Source: Hyphomicrobiales bacterium
GTDB lineage: Bacteria; Pseudomonadota; Alphaproteobacteria; Rhizobiales; Rhizobiaceae
Assembly (NCBI GenBank): GCA_026400435.1
Contig: JAPLOZ010000040.1
Span: forward strand, 1-56,082
Reading direction: 5' to 3'
Length of the DNA: 56,082 nt
The number at the start of each line of letters is the position of its first letter. Position 1 is the first letter of the stretch. Below are positions 1 through 9,043 of this stretch, in pieces. The position numbers and the translations under genes were made by a program. Below the pieces are notes generated by a model. The model was not told the origin of the DNA, made no database searches, and saw nothing but the letters and a program-made list of their open reading frames with translations.

Positions 1-459
1 CACCATGCCGATCACCGTGCCGGTGAAGTTGTGCACGAGGCGCAGCGGCAGCTCGATCAGCCCCGCATCGGTCAGCCAGGTGTTGATGAGGCCGCGATTG
101 GACAGAAGGGCCACCCAGCCGAAGGCGCGCGTCAGAAGCGATATCCAGAACGGCACAAGAATGCAGAACTCGGCGATCATGCGTTGCGTCGGCGTGCCGC
201 GTACCCAGACGAAGGCAAGCACGTAGGCGCACACCACCGAGGCAACGGTGACCGCGAGACAGATGCGCAATGTGCGCAGGAAGACGGACTGCACCAACGG
301 ATCGGTCAGCAGCACGCCATATTGCCCGATGCCCGGTTCGGGCAGCGTGAAGCTCCACTGCACGATGCCGAGGAACGGCACGACATATGCTAGGGCGAGA
401 AAGATGAGCAGCGGCGCTGTCAGCAGCGCCGCTCCAAATCGCGTGGTCAGGTCGCGCAT
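1..459 (-). CDS. ABC transporter permease, spermidine/putrescine type (partial)
   Basis: Inner-membrane permease of an ABC importer, cut by the left edge; only the first 153 codons are present. The protein starts MRDLTTRFGAALLT and has a first membrane segment at about residues 11-32, a periplasmic stretch, and a second segment at about 62-84 leading into the conserved permease core. This layout is that of PotB/PotH-type permeases. It lies 19 bp downstream of the binding-protein gene and is read in the same direction as the ATPase gene, so the order is ATPase, binding protein, permease. A second permease probably lies outside the window. The substrate cannot be read from the sequence; the divergent amidohydrolase and guanidino-hydrolase genes suggest a guanidino or acylated amine compound (inference). 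Confidence 0.8.
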   Translation of the reverse strand, partial: MRDLTTRFGAALLTAPLLIFLALAYVVPFLGIVQWSFTLPEPGIGQYGVLLTDPLVQSVFLRTLRICLAVTVASVVCAYVLAFVWVRGTPTQRMIAEFCILVPFWISLLTRAFGWVALLSNRGLINTWLTDAGLIELPLRLVHNFTGTVIGMV

Positions 460-478
460 CCGCGGACCCCCGGACAGA

Positions 479-1594
479 TCAGGCCGAAATGATCTTGGTG
501 TATTCGTCCAGCGCCGGCCCGTAATTGTCGGCGTACCAAGGCATATCGAGCGCGATCTGCTTGGCCATGTTTGCAGGATCGACCGGGTTGAAGCGCTTGC
601 GGTCGTCCGGGACGAGCGCGTCGGCGGCCGGATTGGCCGGGCCCTGTCCGAGCAGATCGAACATGACCATCTGCTTCTGCGGATCCTGGGCGCTGGCGAT
701 GAACTTCATCGCATTGTCGCGCCCACCCGGGTTGCCCTTGATGACCGCCATGGCGCCGGGCGAAATCAGCCCCTGATCCCAGACGAACTTGATCTTGCCG
801 CCGGAATCCTTCTCGATCAGCGACGCGCGCGTCGACCAGATCAGCGCCATGGAAGCTTCGCCGTCGAGCAGGATCGACTGGCTCTCGGCGCCGCCGCCCC
901 AGTATGCGACTACGTTTTCCTTGAATGCCGCGATCTTGTCATGCGCCCGCTTCAGATCGAGCGGATACAGCTTTTCGGGCGCAACGCCGTCGGCGAGCAA
1001 CGCTGCTTCCCACATACCGGCGCCCCACTTGTAGAGCGAACGCTTGCCGGGGAACTTGGCGACGTCGAAAAAGTCGGCCATGCCTGTCGGCGCCTTGTCT
1101 CCAAACTTCTCGGCGTCATAGGCGATGACGTAGGAGAAGAAGTAGGTCGAAGCGGCGAAGTCCCAGCCGAAACCCGGACGCATCTTGTTCTTGTCGACGA
1201 CGGCATAGTCGATCTCGTCCATCATGCCCTGCTTGCCGAGCGTGATCGCCGAGAACGGATCGGCGTCGACGATGTCCCAGCTTGGCGCGCCGCTCTTGAA
1301 CTGCGCGGCGATGGCGCCTTCGGTCGGGCCTGAACCGTCCTGCTTCACCGCCACGCCCGTCTCGGCCTGGAAAGGCGCGCCATAGGCCTTGTCGTAGGCC
1401 GTCATGGCATCGCCGCCCCAGTTGACGAATACGAGTTCGTTGGCCGCCGCATGCGCATCAGACGCGCGCATGAGCGCCGGGCCGCCGGCCAGCAGCATCG
1501 CGGCTGCTTGCACGAAACGGCGGCGCGAGATCTCGCCGCGCTTGACCTTGTCGGCGAGGATTTCCAGGCAGTCTTTTTGGAAAGCTTCGTTCAT
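479..1594 (-). CDS. ABC transporter substrate-binding protein, PotD-like
   Basis: Periplasmic solute-binding protein of 371 residues, the usual size for the spermidine/putrescine (PotD) family. Residues 24-48 form a Tat-like signal (RRRFVQ, then a hydrophobic stretch ending near AHAA), so export in folded form is likely. The mature part has the type II binding-protein pattern, with ELVFVNWGG near the start and WDIVDADPF further in. It sits between the ATPase gene (53 bp upstream) and the permease gene (19 bp downstream). Families of this type bind polyamines but also opines, betaines and other cationic compounds. The ligand is not known here. Confidence 0.85.
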   Translation of the reverse strand: MNEAFQKDCLEILADKVKRGEISRRRFVQAAAMLLAGGPALMRASDAHAAANELVFVNWGGDAMTAYDKAYGAPFQAETGVAVKQDGSGPTEGAIAAQFKSGAPSWDIVDADPFSAITLGKQGMMDEIDYAVVDKNKMRPGFGWDFAASTYFFSYVIAYDAEKFGDKAPTGMADFFDVAKFPGKRSLYKWGAGMWEAALLADGVAPEKLYPLDLKRAHDKIAAFKENVVAYWGGGAESQSILLDGEASMALIWSTRASLIEKDSGGKIKFVWDQGLISPGAMAVIKGNPGGRDNAMKFIASAQDPQKQMVMFDLLGQGPANPAADALVPDDRKRFNPVDPANMAKQIALDMPWYADNYGPALDEYTKIISA

Positions 1595-1646
1595 GGCAGT
1601 TCCCCTTGTTGTTTATCGAGTTCGTAGTTCATTTTTTCCGTTTTCC

Positions 1647-2735
1647 TCAGCCACCGGCCGGGAGTAGGAAACCCTGCTCCGCCGGCCATGTGAGCCAGAC
1701 GGGCTTATCTGCAGCGATCGAGGTGGCAACTCTTTCCGTCGGCACGGACAGCGTGAGCTTCGACCCGACATCAGTCCGCAGTTCGAGCTTGGTGGCGGAG
1801 CCCAGATAGGTCGACGCCGTGGCTGTCGCCGAAATGCCGTTCTCGCCGGGCTTTGGTGCCGATGCGATCGACATGTGCTCCGGCCTTATGGCAAGCACCG
1901 CGCTGCTGCCTATGCCGGTCACGCCGCCAACGGTCCTGAGTTCGCAGCCGTCGAAAAAGCCGGTTGCCCCGGCGCTGTCGTGGCGCACGTCGGTCAACGG
2001 CAACATGTTGATCTCGCCGAGGAATTCGGCGACGAAGCGGTTGGCGGGACGTTCGTACACCTGCTGTGGCGGGCCAACCTGCAGCAATTCGCCATGGTTG
2101 AATATGGCGACCCGCGAAGACAGCGCGAGCGCCTCGCTCTGGTCGTGCGTTACAAAGACGAAGGTCGTGCCGGTCTCCTGATGGAGGCGCTTGACCTCGG
2201 TCTGCATCTGTTCCCTGAGGTTCTTGTCGAGAGCCGAGAACGGTTCGTCGAGCAGCAGCACGCCCGGTTCGAACACCAACGCGCGCGCAAGCGCGACGCG
2301 CTGCTGCTGGCCACCGGAAAGTTTGGACGGCAGCTTCTTTTCATGACCACGCAAACCGACGCGCTCGACCATTTCTGAAACCCGTCGGCCGATCTCTTCG
2401 GCCGCCATCTTTCGGATCCGCAACGGAAAGCCGATGTTCTGCTCAACCGTCATATGCGGAAAGAGCGCATACCCCTGAAATACCATTCCGGATGATCGCT
2501 TTTCCGCCGGCAACGTCGTGATATCCACGCCGTCGCGCACAAGTCGCCCAGCCGTGGGCGCCAGGAACCCGGCGAGTATCATCAGGAAGGTGGTCTTGCC
2601 CGAACCGGAAGGGCCCAGGAGGGTCAGGAATTCGCCTCGGCCGATGTCGAGTGTCAGGTTCTTGAGGGCATGGAACGAGCCGAAGCTCATGCCAATTCCC
2701 GCTGCATTGATTTCCGCGGCAGGGCTAGCCCGCAT
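1647..2735 (-). CDS. ABC transporter ATP-binding protein, PotA-like
   Basis: Cytoplasmic ATPase subunit of the importer (362 residues). Walker A LLGPSGSGKTT lies near residue 41, the signature LSGGQQQR near 140 and Walker B VLLLDEPFSALD near 160. A C-terminal regulatory TOBE-type domain begins near 285. The length fits PotA/FbpC-class ATPases. The start MRASPAAEINAAGIGMSFGS is the first ATG in frame. The gene follows the LysR gene by about 100 bp on the same strand and precedes the binding-protein gene, so it is the first transporter gene of the operon. Confidence 0.9.
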   Translation of the reverse strand: MRASPAAEINAAGIGMSFGSFHALKNLTLDIGRGEFLTLLGPSGSGKTTFLMILAGFLAPTAGRLVRDGVDITTLPAEKRSSGMVFQGYALFPHMTVEQNIGFPLRIRKMAAEEIGRRVSEMVERVGLRGHEKKLPSKLSGGQQQRVALARALVFEPGVLLLDEPFSALDKNLREQMQTEVKRLHQETGTTFVFVTHDQSEALALSSRVAIFNHGELLQVGPPQQVYERPANRFVAEFLGEINMLPLTDVRHDSAGATGFFDGCELRTVGGVTGIGSSAVLAIRPEHMSIASAPKPGENGISATATASTYLGSATKLELRTDVGSKLTLSVPTERVATSIAADKPVWLTWPAEQGFLLPAGG

Positions 2736-2837
2736 GTCTCTCCCTCAGACGCTGCAAGCAAAATCGTATGCGTGCGCCGGGTTCACCGCAACCGAATATT
2801 TTTCGCTGGATTGGCAAATTCCATTCACCTTTGGCGG

Positions 2838-3746
2838 TCATGCGTAAGCGCTCCGGGCCATTGCCTCCGTATCGGCAAGACGCAAACGCAGCCAGTTTGC
2901 AAACGCCGACAGGATCGGGTGCGACGACTTGGAATGCTCGCTGACCAGATAGTAGGAGCGCGGCGATCGGATGGCGATGTCGAAGGGGCGAACGAGCCTG
3001 CCGTCCGTCAACGCCCTGCGGCCCGTCAGTTCATCTCCCATCGCGATCCCCTGCCCGGCGATCGCTGCCGAGAACACAAGATTCATGTCAGAAAATATGA
3101 TGCCGCCTTCAGGGTCGGGGTTGACCACCCTGGTAAGCGCCAACCAACGCGACCAATCATCGAAATCGCCCAGATGCAGAAGGTTGCCGCGCAAGACATC
3201 GGACGGCTTTGACAAGCCGCCAAGTTTGTTGAGGAGGCTCGGACTGCACAGCGGCGTGAATTCGACTTCGCACAGCATCTCGACCGATCGGTTGGGCCAG
3301 TTGCCATCCCCGAAGGCAATGAATGCGTCTGCGTCGGGATTGCTCACATCCTCGAGCCTTCGTGGCGTAAGGATGCGCAGCGAAACGTCCGGGTAAATTT
3401 CCTGGAACGCTGCAATATGCGTGCATAGCCACAGCGACGCGAAGCCTGGCGTGCAGCTGATGCTGAATGAACCGCCGATGCTGCCTGCATCATTTCCCGC
3501 TCCCGCGTCGCCGAGCGCGACAAGCGCCTTGCGCACCTCATGCGCGTAACGCCTGCCACGGGCGGTCAGCGCAACCCCCTTGCCGATGCGTTCGAGCAGG
3601 CCAAAGCCGAGTTCGCGCTCCAGCAGACGGAGTTGGTGGCTGACAGCGCTGCGGGTGAGATGCAGTTCGTCGGCGGCGCGCCAGACGCTGCCATGACGTG
3701 CGAAACTGTCGAGCGCGCGCAGCGCCTGGGTCGAGGGAATTCGCAA
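2838..3746 (-). CDS. LysR-family transcriptional regulator (GcvA-like)
   Basis: DNA-binding regulator of 302 residues. The N-terminal winged helix-turn-helix covers about residues 5-65 (LRALDSFARHG ... AADELHLTRSAVSHQ), followed by a type 2 binding-protein-like effector domain (GSFSISCTPGFASLWL). The pattern is closest to the GcvA branch. The start is a TTG at 3746; a GGAGG motif (minus strand, about 3751-3755) sits 4-5 bases before it, and I see no better ATG. It is divergent from the M20 amidohydrolase gene and points towards the ABC importer genes. It may therefore control both sides from the 98-bp region between 3746 and 3845. Confidence 0.88.
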   Translation of the reverse strand: MRIPSTQALRALDSFARHGSVWRAADELHLTRSAVSHQLRLLERELGFGLLERIGKGVALTARGRRYAHEVRKALVALGDAGAGNDAGSIGGSFSISCTPGFASLWLCTHIAAFQEIYPDVSLRILTPRRLEDVSNPDADAFIAFGDGNWPNRSVEMLCEVEFTPLCSPSLLNKLGGLSKPSDVLRGNLLHLGDFDDWSRWLALTRVVNPDPEGGIIFSDMNLVFSAAIAGQGIAMGDELTGRRALTDGRLVRPFDIAIRSPRSYYLVSEHSKSSHPILSAFANWLRLRLADTEAMARSAYA

Positions 3747-3768
3747 GCGGCCTCCAAAGGTGAACGGA

Positions 3769-3804
3769 TTTTGCGCAAACTGCGAAAACTTATCACTTTT
3801 TGCG
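3769..3804. promoter_or_regulatory. LysR-type operator candidate between divergent operons
   Basis: The spacer between the LysR gene and the amidohydrolase gene contains a perfect 10-bp palindrome, TTTGCGCAAA (3770-3779). The word TTTTGCG occurs at 3769-3775 and again at 3798-3804, 29 bp apart. An AT-rich stretch lies between the copies. LysR proteins usually bind two dyads in the divergent spacer next to their own gene, so this is a reasonable recognition site. The match is by eye only. Confidence 0.45.
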
Positions 3805-3844
3805 AAGTCTTTTCACTGCTTTCCTGTCGGCCGAGGAAAAAACC

Positions 3845-5434
3845 GTGATCACTTCTGCACAGGAAACGGCTCTCGCATTTCTCGATCAGGCCCGTCCCAG
3901 TCTGTCGGCCTGGACGAGGACCATTTTCGACTTCGGTGAAACGGCTTGGCGCGAGTACGAATCTTCGGCCTGGTACATCGACCTCCTGCGCAAGGAAGGA
4001 TTTGAAGTCGAGGCCGGCTCCGGCGGAATGCCTACCGCATTTGCGGCGCGGTGGACGAACGGCCCCGGCCCGACGATCGGGATGTTCGCCGAATACGACG
4101 CGGTTCCTGGCAATTGCCAGGATGCCGCGACGGTGAAGCGCCCGCGACCGGGCCTCAGCGAACATGCAGGCGGACATACCGACCCGCACTCCGGACTGGG
4201 CATTGCAAGCCTCGGCGCCCTTCTGGCGACGAAGGCCGCCATGCAGCAGCGGGGCATAAAGGGCACGCTACGCTTTACCGGAGAGCCTGCCGAGAAGGTT
4301 CGTGGCTCCAAGCCGATACATGCTGCCAAGGGATACTATGATGGGCTGGACGGGATGATCTCCTTCCACCCATTCTACATGCTGCCGCTCTGCAACACAG
4401 TCCGCTGGGATACGCATTGCGGCGCTGCCTATGCGATGATCTATCGATTCATCTGCGACCAGCCGGAGCGGTGGGCCCGCAGCGACAGTGCGCCGATCCC
4501 GCAGTCGCATTCCGCACCGCGGGCGCCCGGCGCCAACGACGCGCTGATGATGATGTACATGTCCTCCAAGGCGCTGCGCGATTCCATGCTGCCGCATCAG
4601 GGCGGCTGGTCGATCAGCGAAGCCATCCTGACCGCAGGCCAGGCAACTGCGGACAATCTCCCGGCGGGCCTCGCCGAAATCCAGTACATGATCCGTGTGC
4701 CGACAATCGTCATGGCCGAACAGGCGGCCGCGGTGCTCGACAGGAACGCCGATGCGGCAGCGCGCATGACGGGATGCCGTTTCGAGAAGCACTGGGTGTC
4801 GAAGTCGAGGCCCGGGCTGGCGAACCACGCGATGGCGACGATCGCCTACGAAGCGCTCTCGGCGGTGGGGCCGCCGCGCTGGAGCGACAACGCCAAGGCA
4901 ATCGCCAGGGAAATTCAGGTCAACGCCGGTGCTCAAGCACTAGACGAGCCCTTCCTGGCCGAATGCGAGAGGCTGATATCGCCGCAGGAGGCCGAGGCGA
5001 TCCTGCGGCGAGACCTGCCGGCCTGGCAGACCAACTCGACCTCCGACGACTACACCGAGATGTGCTGGCACGCGCCGACCGCGCGCATCTATGTGGCGCG
5101 ACCCGCGTTGCGCGGGCCGGGGGGCTTTGCATATCCTTCCTGGGCGATGAATGCGCTGGGCGGAATTCCCAAGACGATCGACCCGATGGTTGACTGCGCG
5201 TCGCGGACCGTCGCGCTCACAGCGCTGCGGCTGATCGAGGATTCCGCCATGCGCAAAGAGGCGAGACTGGAGTTCGTCGAGCGCACCGGCGGCGGCGTCG
5301 GCGGAAAGAACTGGATCGCGCCGCTCTGCGACTATGCGCCCCCCATTGATTTCCGCTGGCCGGAATATGTCACGACGCCGCGCGGCCGCGACTGGTGGAT
5401 ACCGACCCCGCTCAACCGAGGAGAACAAACATGA
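3845..5434 (+). CDS. M20-family amidohydrolase, AbgB-like
   Basis: Metal-dependent amidohydrolase of 529 residues, related to the p-aminobenzoyl-glutamate hydrolase subunit B and other M20D proteins that cut amide bonds of N-acyl amino acids. The catalytic region shows AEYDAVPG followed by a modified metal motif (EHAGGHTDPHSGLG, where the family usually has HACGHN). A central dimerisation domain and a C-terminal TSDDYTEMCW segment follow. The chosen start is the GTG at 3845, because GAGGAA at 3833-3838 lies six bases upstream; an earlier in-frame start exists at 3800 but has no such motif. The stop overlaps the start of the next gene (ATGA). The natural amide substrate is unknown. Confidence 0.8.
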   Translation: MITSAQETALAFLDQARPSLSAWTRTIFDFGETAWREYESSAWYIDLLRKEGFEVEAGSGGMPTAFAARWTNGPGPTIGMFAEYDAVPGNCQDAATVKRPRPGLSEHAGGHTDPHSGLGIASLGALLATKAAMQQRGIKGTLRFTGEPAEKVRGSKPIHAAKGYYDGLDGMISFHPFYMLPLCNTVRWDTHCGAAYAMIYRFICDQPERWARSDSAPIPQSHSAPRAPGANDALMMMYMSSKALRDSMLPHQGGWSISEAILTAGQATADNLPAGLAEIQYMIRVPTIVMAEQAAAVLDRNADAAARMTGCRFEKHWVSKSRPGLANHAMATIAYEALSAVGPPRWSDNAKAIAREIQVNAGAQALDEPFLAECERLISPQEAEAILRRDLPAWQTNSTSDDYTEMCWHAPTARIYVARPALRGPGGFAYPSWAMNALGGIPKTIDPMVDCASRTVALTALRLIEDSAMRKEARLEFVERTGGGVGGKNWIAPLCDYAPPIDFRWPEYVTTPRGRDWWIPTPLNRGEQT

Positions 5435-6366
5435 CCCTGCACGAACGCATCGTGACCGACGAGCCCTTCACGCTACAGCGCCGCAACCCTGCCGGCGACA
5501 CCAAGCCTCTTTCCGGCTGGGGCTTTCGCAACGAAACCGATCCGCTGACCGATGTGCTGCTGGGATCGCCGGCGTACCTGCGCCATCTCGCGACAAGCTC
5601 GCTGTCGCGCAAGCATTTGCGCGAAGCCCCCTGCAACATCCAGACCGCGCAGGCGCAACACAAGGATCTGGTGGCCGCCTATGAGAATTTCGGGGTCAAG
5701 ATTCATTGGCACAACCCCACGCCCGAACTACCCATGCAGGTCTACTCACGCGATTCGAGCGTGATGACGCCCTACGGCGCGATCATCACCGCCATGGCCA
5801 ACTGGTGGCGGCGCGGCGAGAACTACGCGGCGATCCGTACCTATGAGAAGCTTGGCATACCGATCTACGACATGGTGACGGCAGGCACGTTCGAGGGTGG
5901 CGATTTCAACGTCATCGAGGACGGCGTCGTACTGATCGGCTGCGGCGGCGCGCGCACGCAGGAAGAAGGCGCGCGTCAGGTGCAGGAGTGGTTCGAAAAA
6001 GAAGGCTGGGAGACGCGGCTTGCCTTCATCGACGAGTACTATGTCCACATCGACCTGATGGTGGTGCCTATTGCCGAAAAGCTGACGGCCGTCTGCCTTG
6101 CCTGCACGGAACCGGGCATTGTGGATTGGCTGAAGGGCAAGGGGCACGAAATCATCGACGTGCCGTTCCAGGATACGATGGCTCTGGGCTGCAACTTCAT
6201 GTCGCTTGGCAACGACCGGGTCATCGCGCCGACCGTATCGAAGACCCTGATCGGCCAGTTGAAGGCGCGCGGCTTCGATGTCGCTGCCGTCGACATGAGC
6301 GAAATCTCCAAGACCGGCGGCGGCATCCATTGCATGGCGCAGGCGCTGAAGCGCGACGCGAATTGA
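5431..6366 (+). CDS. Guanidino-group hydrolase/amidinotransferase superfamily protein (DDAH-like)
   Basis: Protein of 311 residues in the guanidine-modifying (GME) superfamily, which includes dimethylarginine dimethylaminohydrolase, arginine deiminase and amidinotransferases. The triad is visible: acidic motif TFEGGDFN, His in YVHIDLM, and the nucleophile Cys301 in GGGIHCMAQ. The start ATG at 5431 overlaps the M20 stop codon and follows GAGGAG at a good distance. These enzymes split or transfer a guanidino group from arginine derivatives. With the upstream amidohydrolase and the polyamine-type importer, the set could import and degrade an N-acylated or methylated guanidino compound (inference). 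Confidence 0.78.
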   Translation: MTLHERIVTDEPFTLQRRNPAGDTKPLSGWGFRNETDPLTDVLLGSPAYLRHLATSSLSRKHLREAPCNIQTAQAQHKDLVAAYENFGVKIHWHNPTPELPMQVYSRDSSVMTPYGAIITAMANWWRRGENYAAIRTYEKLGIPIYDMVTAGTFEGGDFNVIEDGVVLIGCGGARTQEEGARQVQEWFEKEGWETRLAFIDEYYVHIDLMVVPIAEKLTAVCLACTEPGIVDWLKGKGHEIIDVPFQDTMALGCNFMSLGNDRVIAPTVSKTLIGQLKARGFDVAAVDMSEISKTGGGIHCMAQALKRDAN

Positions 6367-6392
6367 ATTGTCGCGCGTGGGAAATGTGAGAA

Positions 6393-6420
6393 TGGCCGAA
6401 GGTCACACGATCTTCGGCCA
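6393..6420. terminator. Hairpin between convergent genes
   Basis: Perfect inverted repeat TGGCCGAAG (6393-6401) and CTTCGGCCA (6412-6420) with a 10-base loop. It lies just after the plus-strand DDAH-like gene (stop 6366) and overlaps the last codons and stop of the minus-strand racemase-like gene (ends 6403). No long T tract follows on either strand, so it may work as a bidirectional transcript end or an RNA-stabilising hairpin rather than a classical terminator. Confidence 0.5.
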
Positions 6421-7434
6421 GGTATCGGAGAGCTTGTATCCCTGCTGGAATGGATCGTCGGGATCTAGCATCTCCTGCCGCGTTCCGGTGATCCACGCCC
6501 GGCCTGAAATGCTCGGAACGATGGCTGGCTTTTCACCGACAGTCGTCTCGCTCTCGATGCGGCAGTGAAACTCCGTGTCGATGATGGACCTGCCGACAAA
6601 CCGGTCGCCGGTCTTCAGCAGGCCTCGTGCGTGAAGCACCGCCATCCTTGCCGAACAGCCAGTTCCGGTGGGCGACCGGTCGAGCTTGCCCGGCTGGATG
6701 ACGACGGTGTTGCGGCCTGTGGCGATGCCGCCGACATGTTCCACCGGGTTGGTGAACTGGCAGAACGAGATATGCGACCAGTCCGGGTTGAGCGGATGGC
6801 GAAAACCGACTTGCTGGTTGGCGGCGCGCGTGATGCGCACACCCGTCTCGACCAGATCGCGCGCTTCATCAGGCACGATCGAAAAACCGAGGGACTTCGC
6901 GTCGACAATGACGAAGCTGTCACCACCGTAAGCGATATCGACCCTGAGTGTGCCCAGCCCCTCGACCTCGACGGGCGCATCGAGGCGATCGACGAAAGAC
7001 GGAACATTGGTGATCCTGATCCGCTCGGCCTTGCCCGCACGGCAAGTCGCTTCGACCTCGATCAGTCCCCCGGGCGCCTCGATTGTCATTCTGGTCACAG
7101 GCTCCTGCATGGGTACGATACCGGTGTCGAGCAACACGGTCGCCACGCAGATCGAGTTCGAGCCAGACATTGGCGGTGTGTCCTCAGGCTCCATGATGAT
7201 CCATGCTGCCTGCGCAGCAGGGTTTTTCGGCGGCACAAGCAGGTTGACGTGTCGAAAGACACCGCCGCGCGGCTCTTTCAGCACGAAGTTTCTGAGCGTC
7301 TGGTCGTTGGCGATGAAGCGCGACTGCGCCCACACGGTATTCCCCGGCGGCGGAAGCACTCCACCGACGATCACGTCTCCGACTTCGCCCTCGCAATGAC
7401 AGGCAACGATCTCGACCAGCTTCGTCGCTCGCAT
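6403..7434 (-). CDS. Proline racemase superfamily protein, Ser/Cys active-site type
   Basis: Protein of 343 residues in the proline racemase/4-hydroxyproline epimerase/trans-3-hydroxyproline dehydratase superfamily. Family motifs are [10 protein letters not shown] near the N terminus and [12 protein letters not shown] near the C terminus. The second catalytic residue is Cys260. The first position, usually Cys in racemases and Thr in dehydratases, is Ser90 (PPMSGSNS). Ser/Cys members have been described in this superfamily with epimerase and dehydratase activities, so the reaction cannot be decided here. The gene follows the pyridoxine oxidase gene by 67 bp on the same strand and looks like the last gene of that operon. 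Confidence 0.8.
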   Translation of the reverse strand: MRATKLVEIVACHCEGEVGDVIVGGVLPPPGNTVWAQSRFIANDQTLRNFVLKEPRGGVFRHVNLLVPPKNPAAQAAWIIMEPEDTPPMSGSNSICVATVLLDTGIVPMQEPVTRMTIEAPGGLIEVEATCRAGKAERIRITNVPSFVDRLDAPVEVEGLGTLRVDIAYGGDSFVIVDAKSLGFSIVPDEARDLVETGVRITRAANQQVGFRHPLNPDWSHISFCQFTNPVEHVGGIATGRNTVVIQPGKLDRSPTGTGCSARMAVLHARGLLKTGDRFVGRSIIDTEFHCRIESETTVGEKPAIVPSISGRAWITGTRQEMLDPDDPFQQGYKLSDTWPKIV

Positions 7435-7501
7435 CGATATCTCCAGTCCGGTGCTGACTCGCCACCCTACGCGCAGCGCAGCCTCGCTCCAAGACGCAGA
7501 A

Positions 7502-9040
7502 TCAACTTGCCGCGGCTGCGAGGCTGTCGCGTGCGAAGGTTTCGGCTATTGCAAGGATGGCTGCGTGGATCGGCCCAGCGGTAAGGCTCGGTATAACCGA
7601 TCCGTCGACGACGTGCAGATTGTCCAGACCGCGCAGTTTCAGGTCGGGATCGACGACAGAGCGATCGTCGTTTCCGATACGACAGGTGCCCGACGGATGG
7701 TGGTGGGTAATCGCCGCTCGCGCGATGAAACTGTCGATCTCGGACTTTGTTTTCAGCGGGCCGGGAAGCAACTCGCCCGCGCGCCAGTCGGCAAGCTCCG
7801 GAAGGCCGCCGATCTCGCGGGCAGCGGCGAGGGCAGCGCGAAAAAGGGTGCGGTCGCGCTCGGTTTGCAGATAGCAGGGGTCGATACTGATCGGATCGCC
7901 CGGCTCGGCGCCTGTAATCCGCAAGCTGCCGCGGCTCGACGGGTTGGTCACGCCGAACAGCAGCGAATAGGCCGTGCCGGCGGCGGGCGGCGTGAAACAC
8001 TCCGATACGATCGGCGCGACGCCGCATCCGACCACAATCTCCGGACGGCCGTTTGCCGCGAAATCGCCAGCGCGCATGTAAGCCATCGATTCGGAATGCT
8101 GCAGGCGCGACGGCGTAACCGATCGCCGCGCCGCATAGAGGTTGCCCGCACCAAGCAGATGGTCCTGCAGGTTGCGGCCGAGATCGGGAGAAGAGATCTT
8201 GCAGGCGACGCCGGCGGCAGCAAGGACATCCTGCGGCCCGATGCCCGAACGCATCAACAGCGCCGGACTCTCTATCGAGCCGGCGCAGAGGATGATTTCA
8301 TCGGCAACGATCTCGACGGGTCCGTCTGGCCCGATGGCATCCAGCGCGGCGACACGGGTGCGCTCAAGTTTGAGACGACGGACCAGTTGGCCAGTCAGGA
8401 TCGTCAGGTTCTTGCGCGCCCGCACAGCGGGTGTCAGCCAAGCGTCGGCGACCGTCACGCGCTTGCCGTTGCGGATGGTCAGCGAGTTCGGCGTCACCCC
8501 GATCATCTCGCCGGTGTTGTGCCCGCGAACACGGGGCAGGCCAAGTGCTGCGCCTGCCTCGATGAACGCGCGGGCGACGGGACTGACCTCTTCGCCCGGC
8601 AGGTAAACGGGCAGAGGCCCGCCCTTGCCGTGGATGCCGTCACCACCGAGATTGTGGTCCTCGATCGCCATGAAGGCGGGCAGCAGCCCCTCCCAGCCCC
8701 AGCGCGCGTCGCCGGTCGCCTCGACCCAGGCCGCGAAATCCTCGGGATGTCCGCGCATGTGCCCCATGGCGTGCAGCAGGCTCGAACCGCCAATGGCGCG
8801 CCCACGCGCCCAGGAATGCACGCGTCCGGCCGTGCCGGGCTGCGCCTTGGTGCGATAGTTCCAGTCATAGCTGCGCCCCTGCAGCGCCGGCCATGCCGCT
8901 GGGTTCCAGATATCCGGATCCGTCGGCTCGCCGCCGGCTTCGATCACGGCAACCTGGCGCGAAACGTCTTCGCTCAGCCGGGCAGCAAGCAGTGCGCCGG
9001 CCGATCCGCCGCCGACGATCGCAACATCATATCGGGCCAT
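7502..9040 (-). CDS. pno: Pyridoxine 4-oxidase (GMC flavoprotein)
   Basis: FAD-dependent oxidase of 512 residues that would turn pyridoxine into pyridoxal with O2. The N-terminal FAD motif is [10 protein letters not shown] (residues 7-16), and the GMC signatures [16 protein letters not shown] and [16 protein letters not shown] follow. Active-site His446 (THHHPSGTC) and Pro490 (LTAGPIHAA) lie 44 residues apart. As I recall, the M. loti enzyme has His460/Pro504 with the same spacing, and the Pro replaces the Asn or His normal in other GMC enzymes. Long stretches match my memory of the M. loti protein, for example [14 protein letters not shown]. The start lies 3 bp after the NicX-like stop, so the two are translationally coupled. 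Confidence 0.85.
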   Translation of the reverse strand: MARYDVAIVGGGSAGALLAARLSEDVSRQVAVIEAGGEPTDPDIWNPAAWPALQGRSYDWNYRTKAQPGTAGRVHSWARGRAIGGSSLLHAMGHMRGHPEDFAAWVEATGDARWGWEGLLPAFMAIEDHNLGGDGIHGKGGPLPVYLPGEEVSPVARAFIEAGAALGLPRVRGHNTGEMIGVTPNSLTIRNGKRVTVADAWLTPAVRARKNLTILTGQLVRRLKLERTRVAALDAIGPDGPVEIVADEIILCAGSIESPALLMRSGIGPQDVLAAAGVACKISSPDLGRNLQDHLLGAGNLYAARRSVTPSRLQHSESMAYMRAGDFAANGRPEIVVGCGVAPIVSECFTPPAAGTAYSLLFGVTNPSSRGSLRITGAEPGDPISIDPCYLQTERDRTLFRAALAAAREIGGLPELADWRAGELLPGPLKTKSEIDSFIARAAITHHHPSGTCRIGNDDRSVVDPDLKLRGLDNLHVVDGSVIPSLTAGPIHAAILAIAETFARDSLAAAAS

Positions 9041-9043
9041 CGT

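Noticed and set aside
248..1333. Plus-strand reading frame of 361 codons at the left end
   Set aside because: It is antisense to the permease and binding-protein genes, both of which have clear family motifs.
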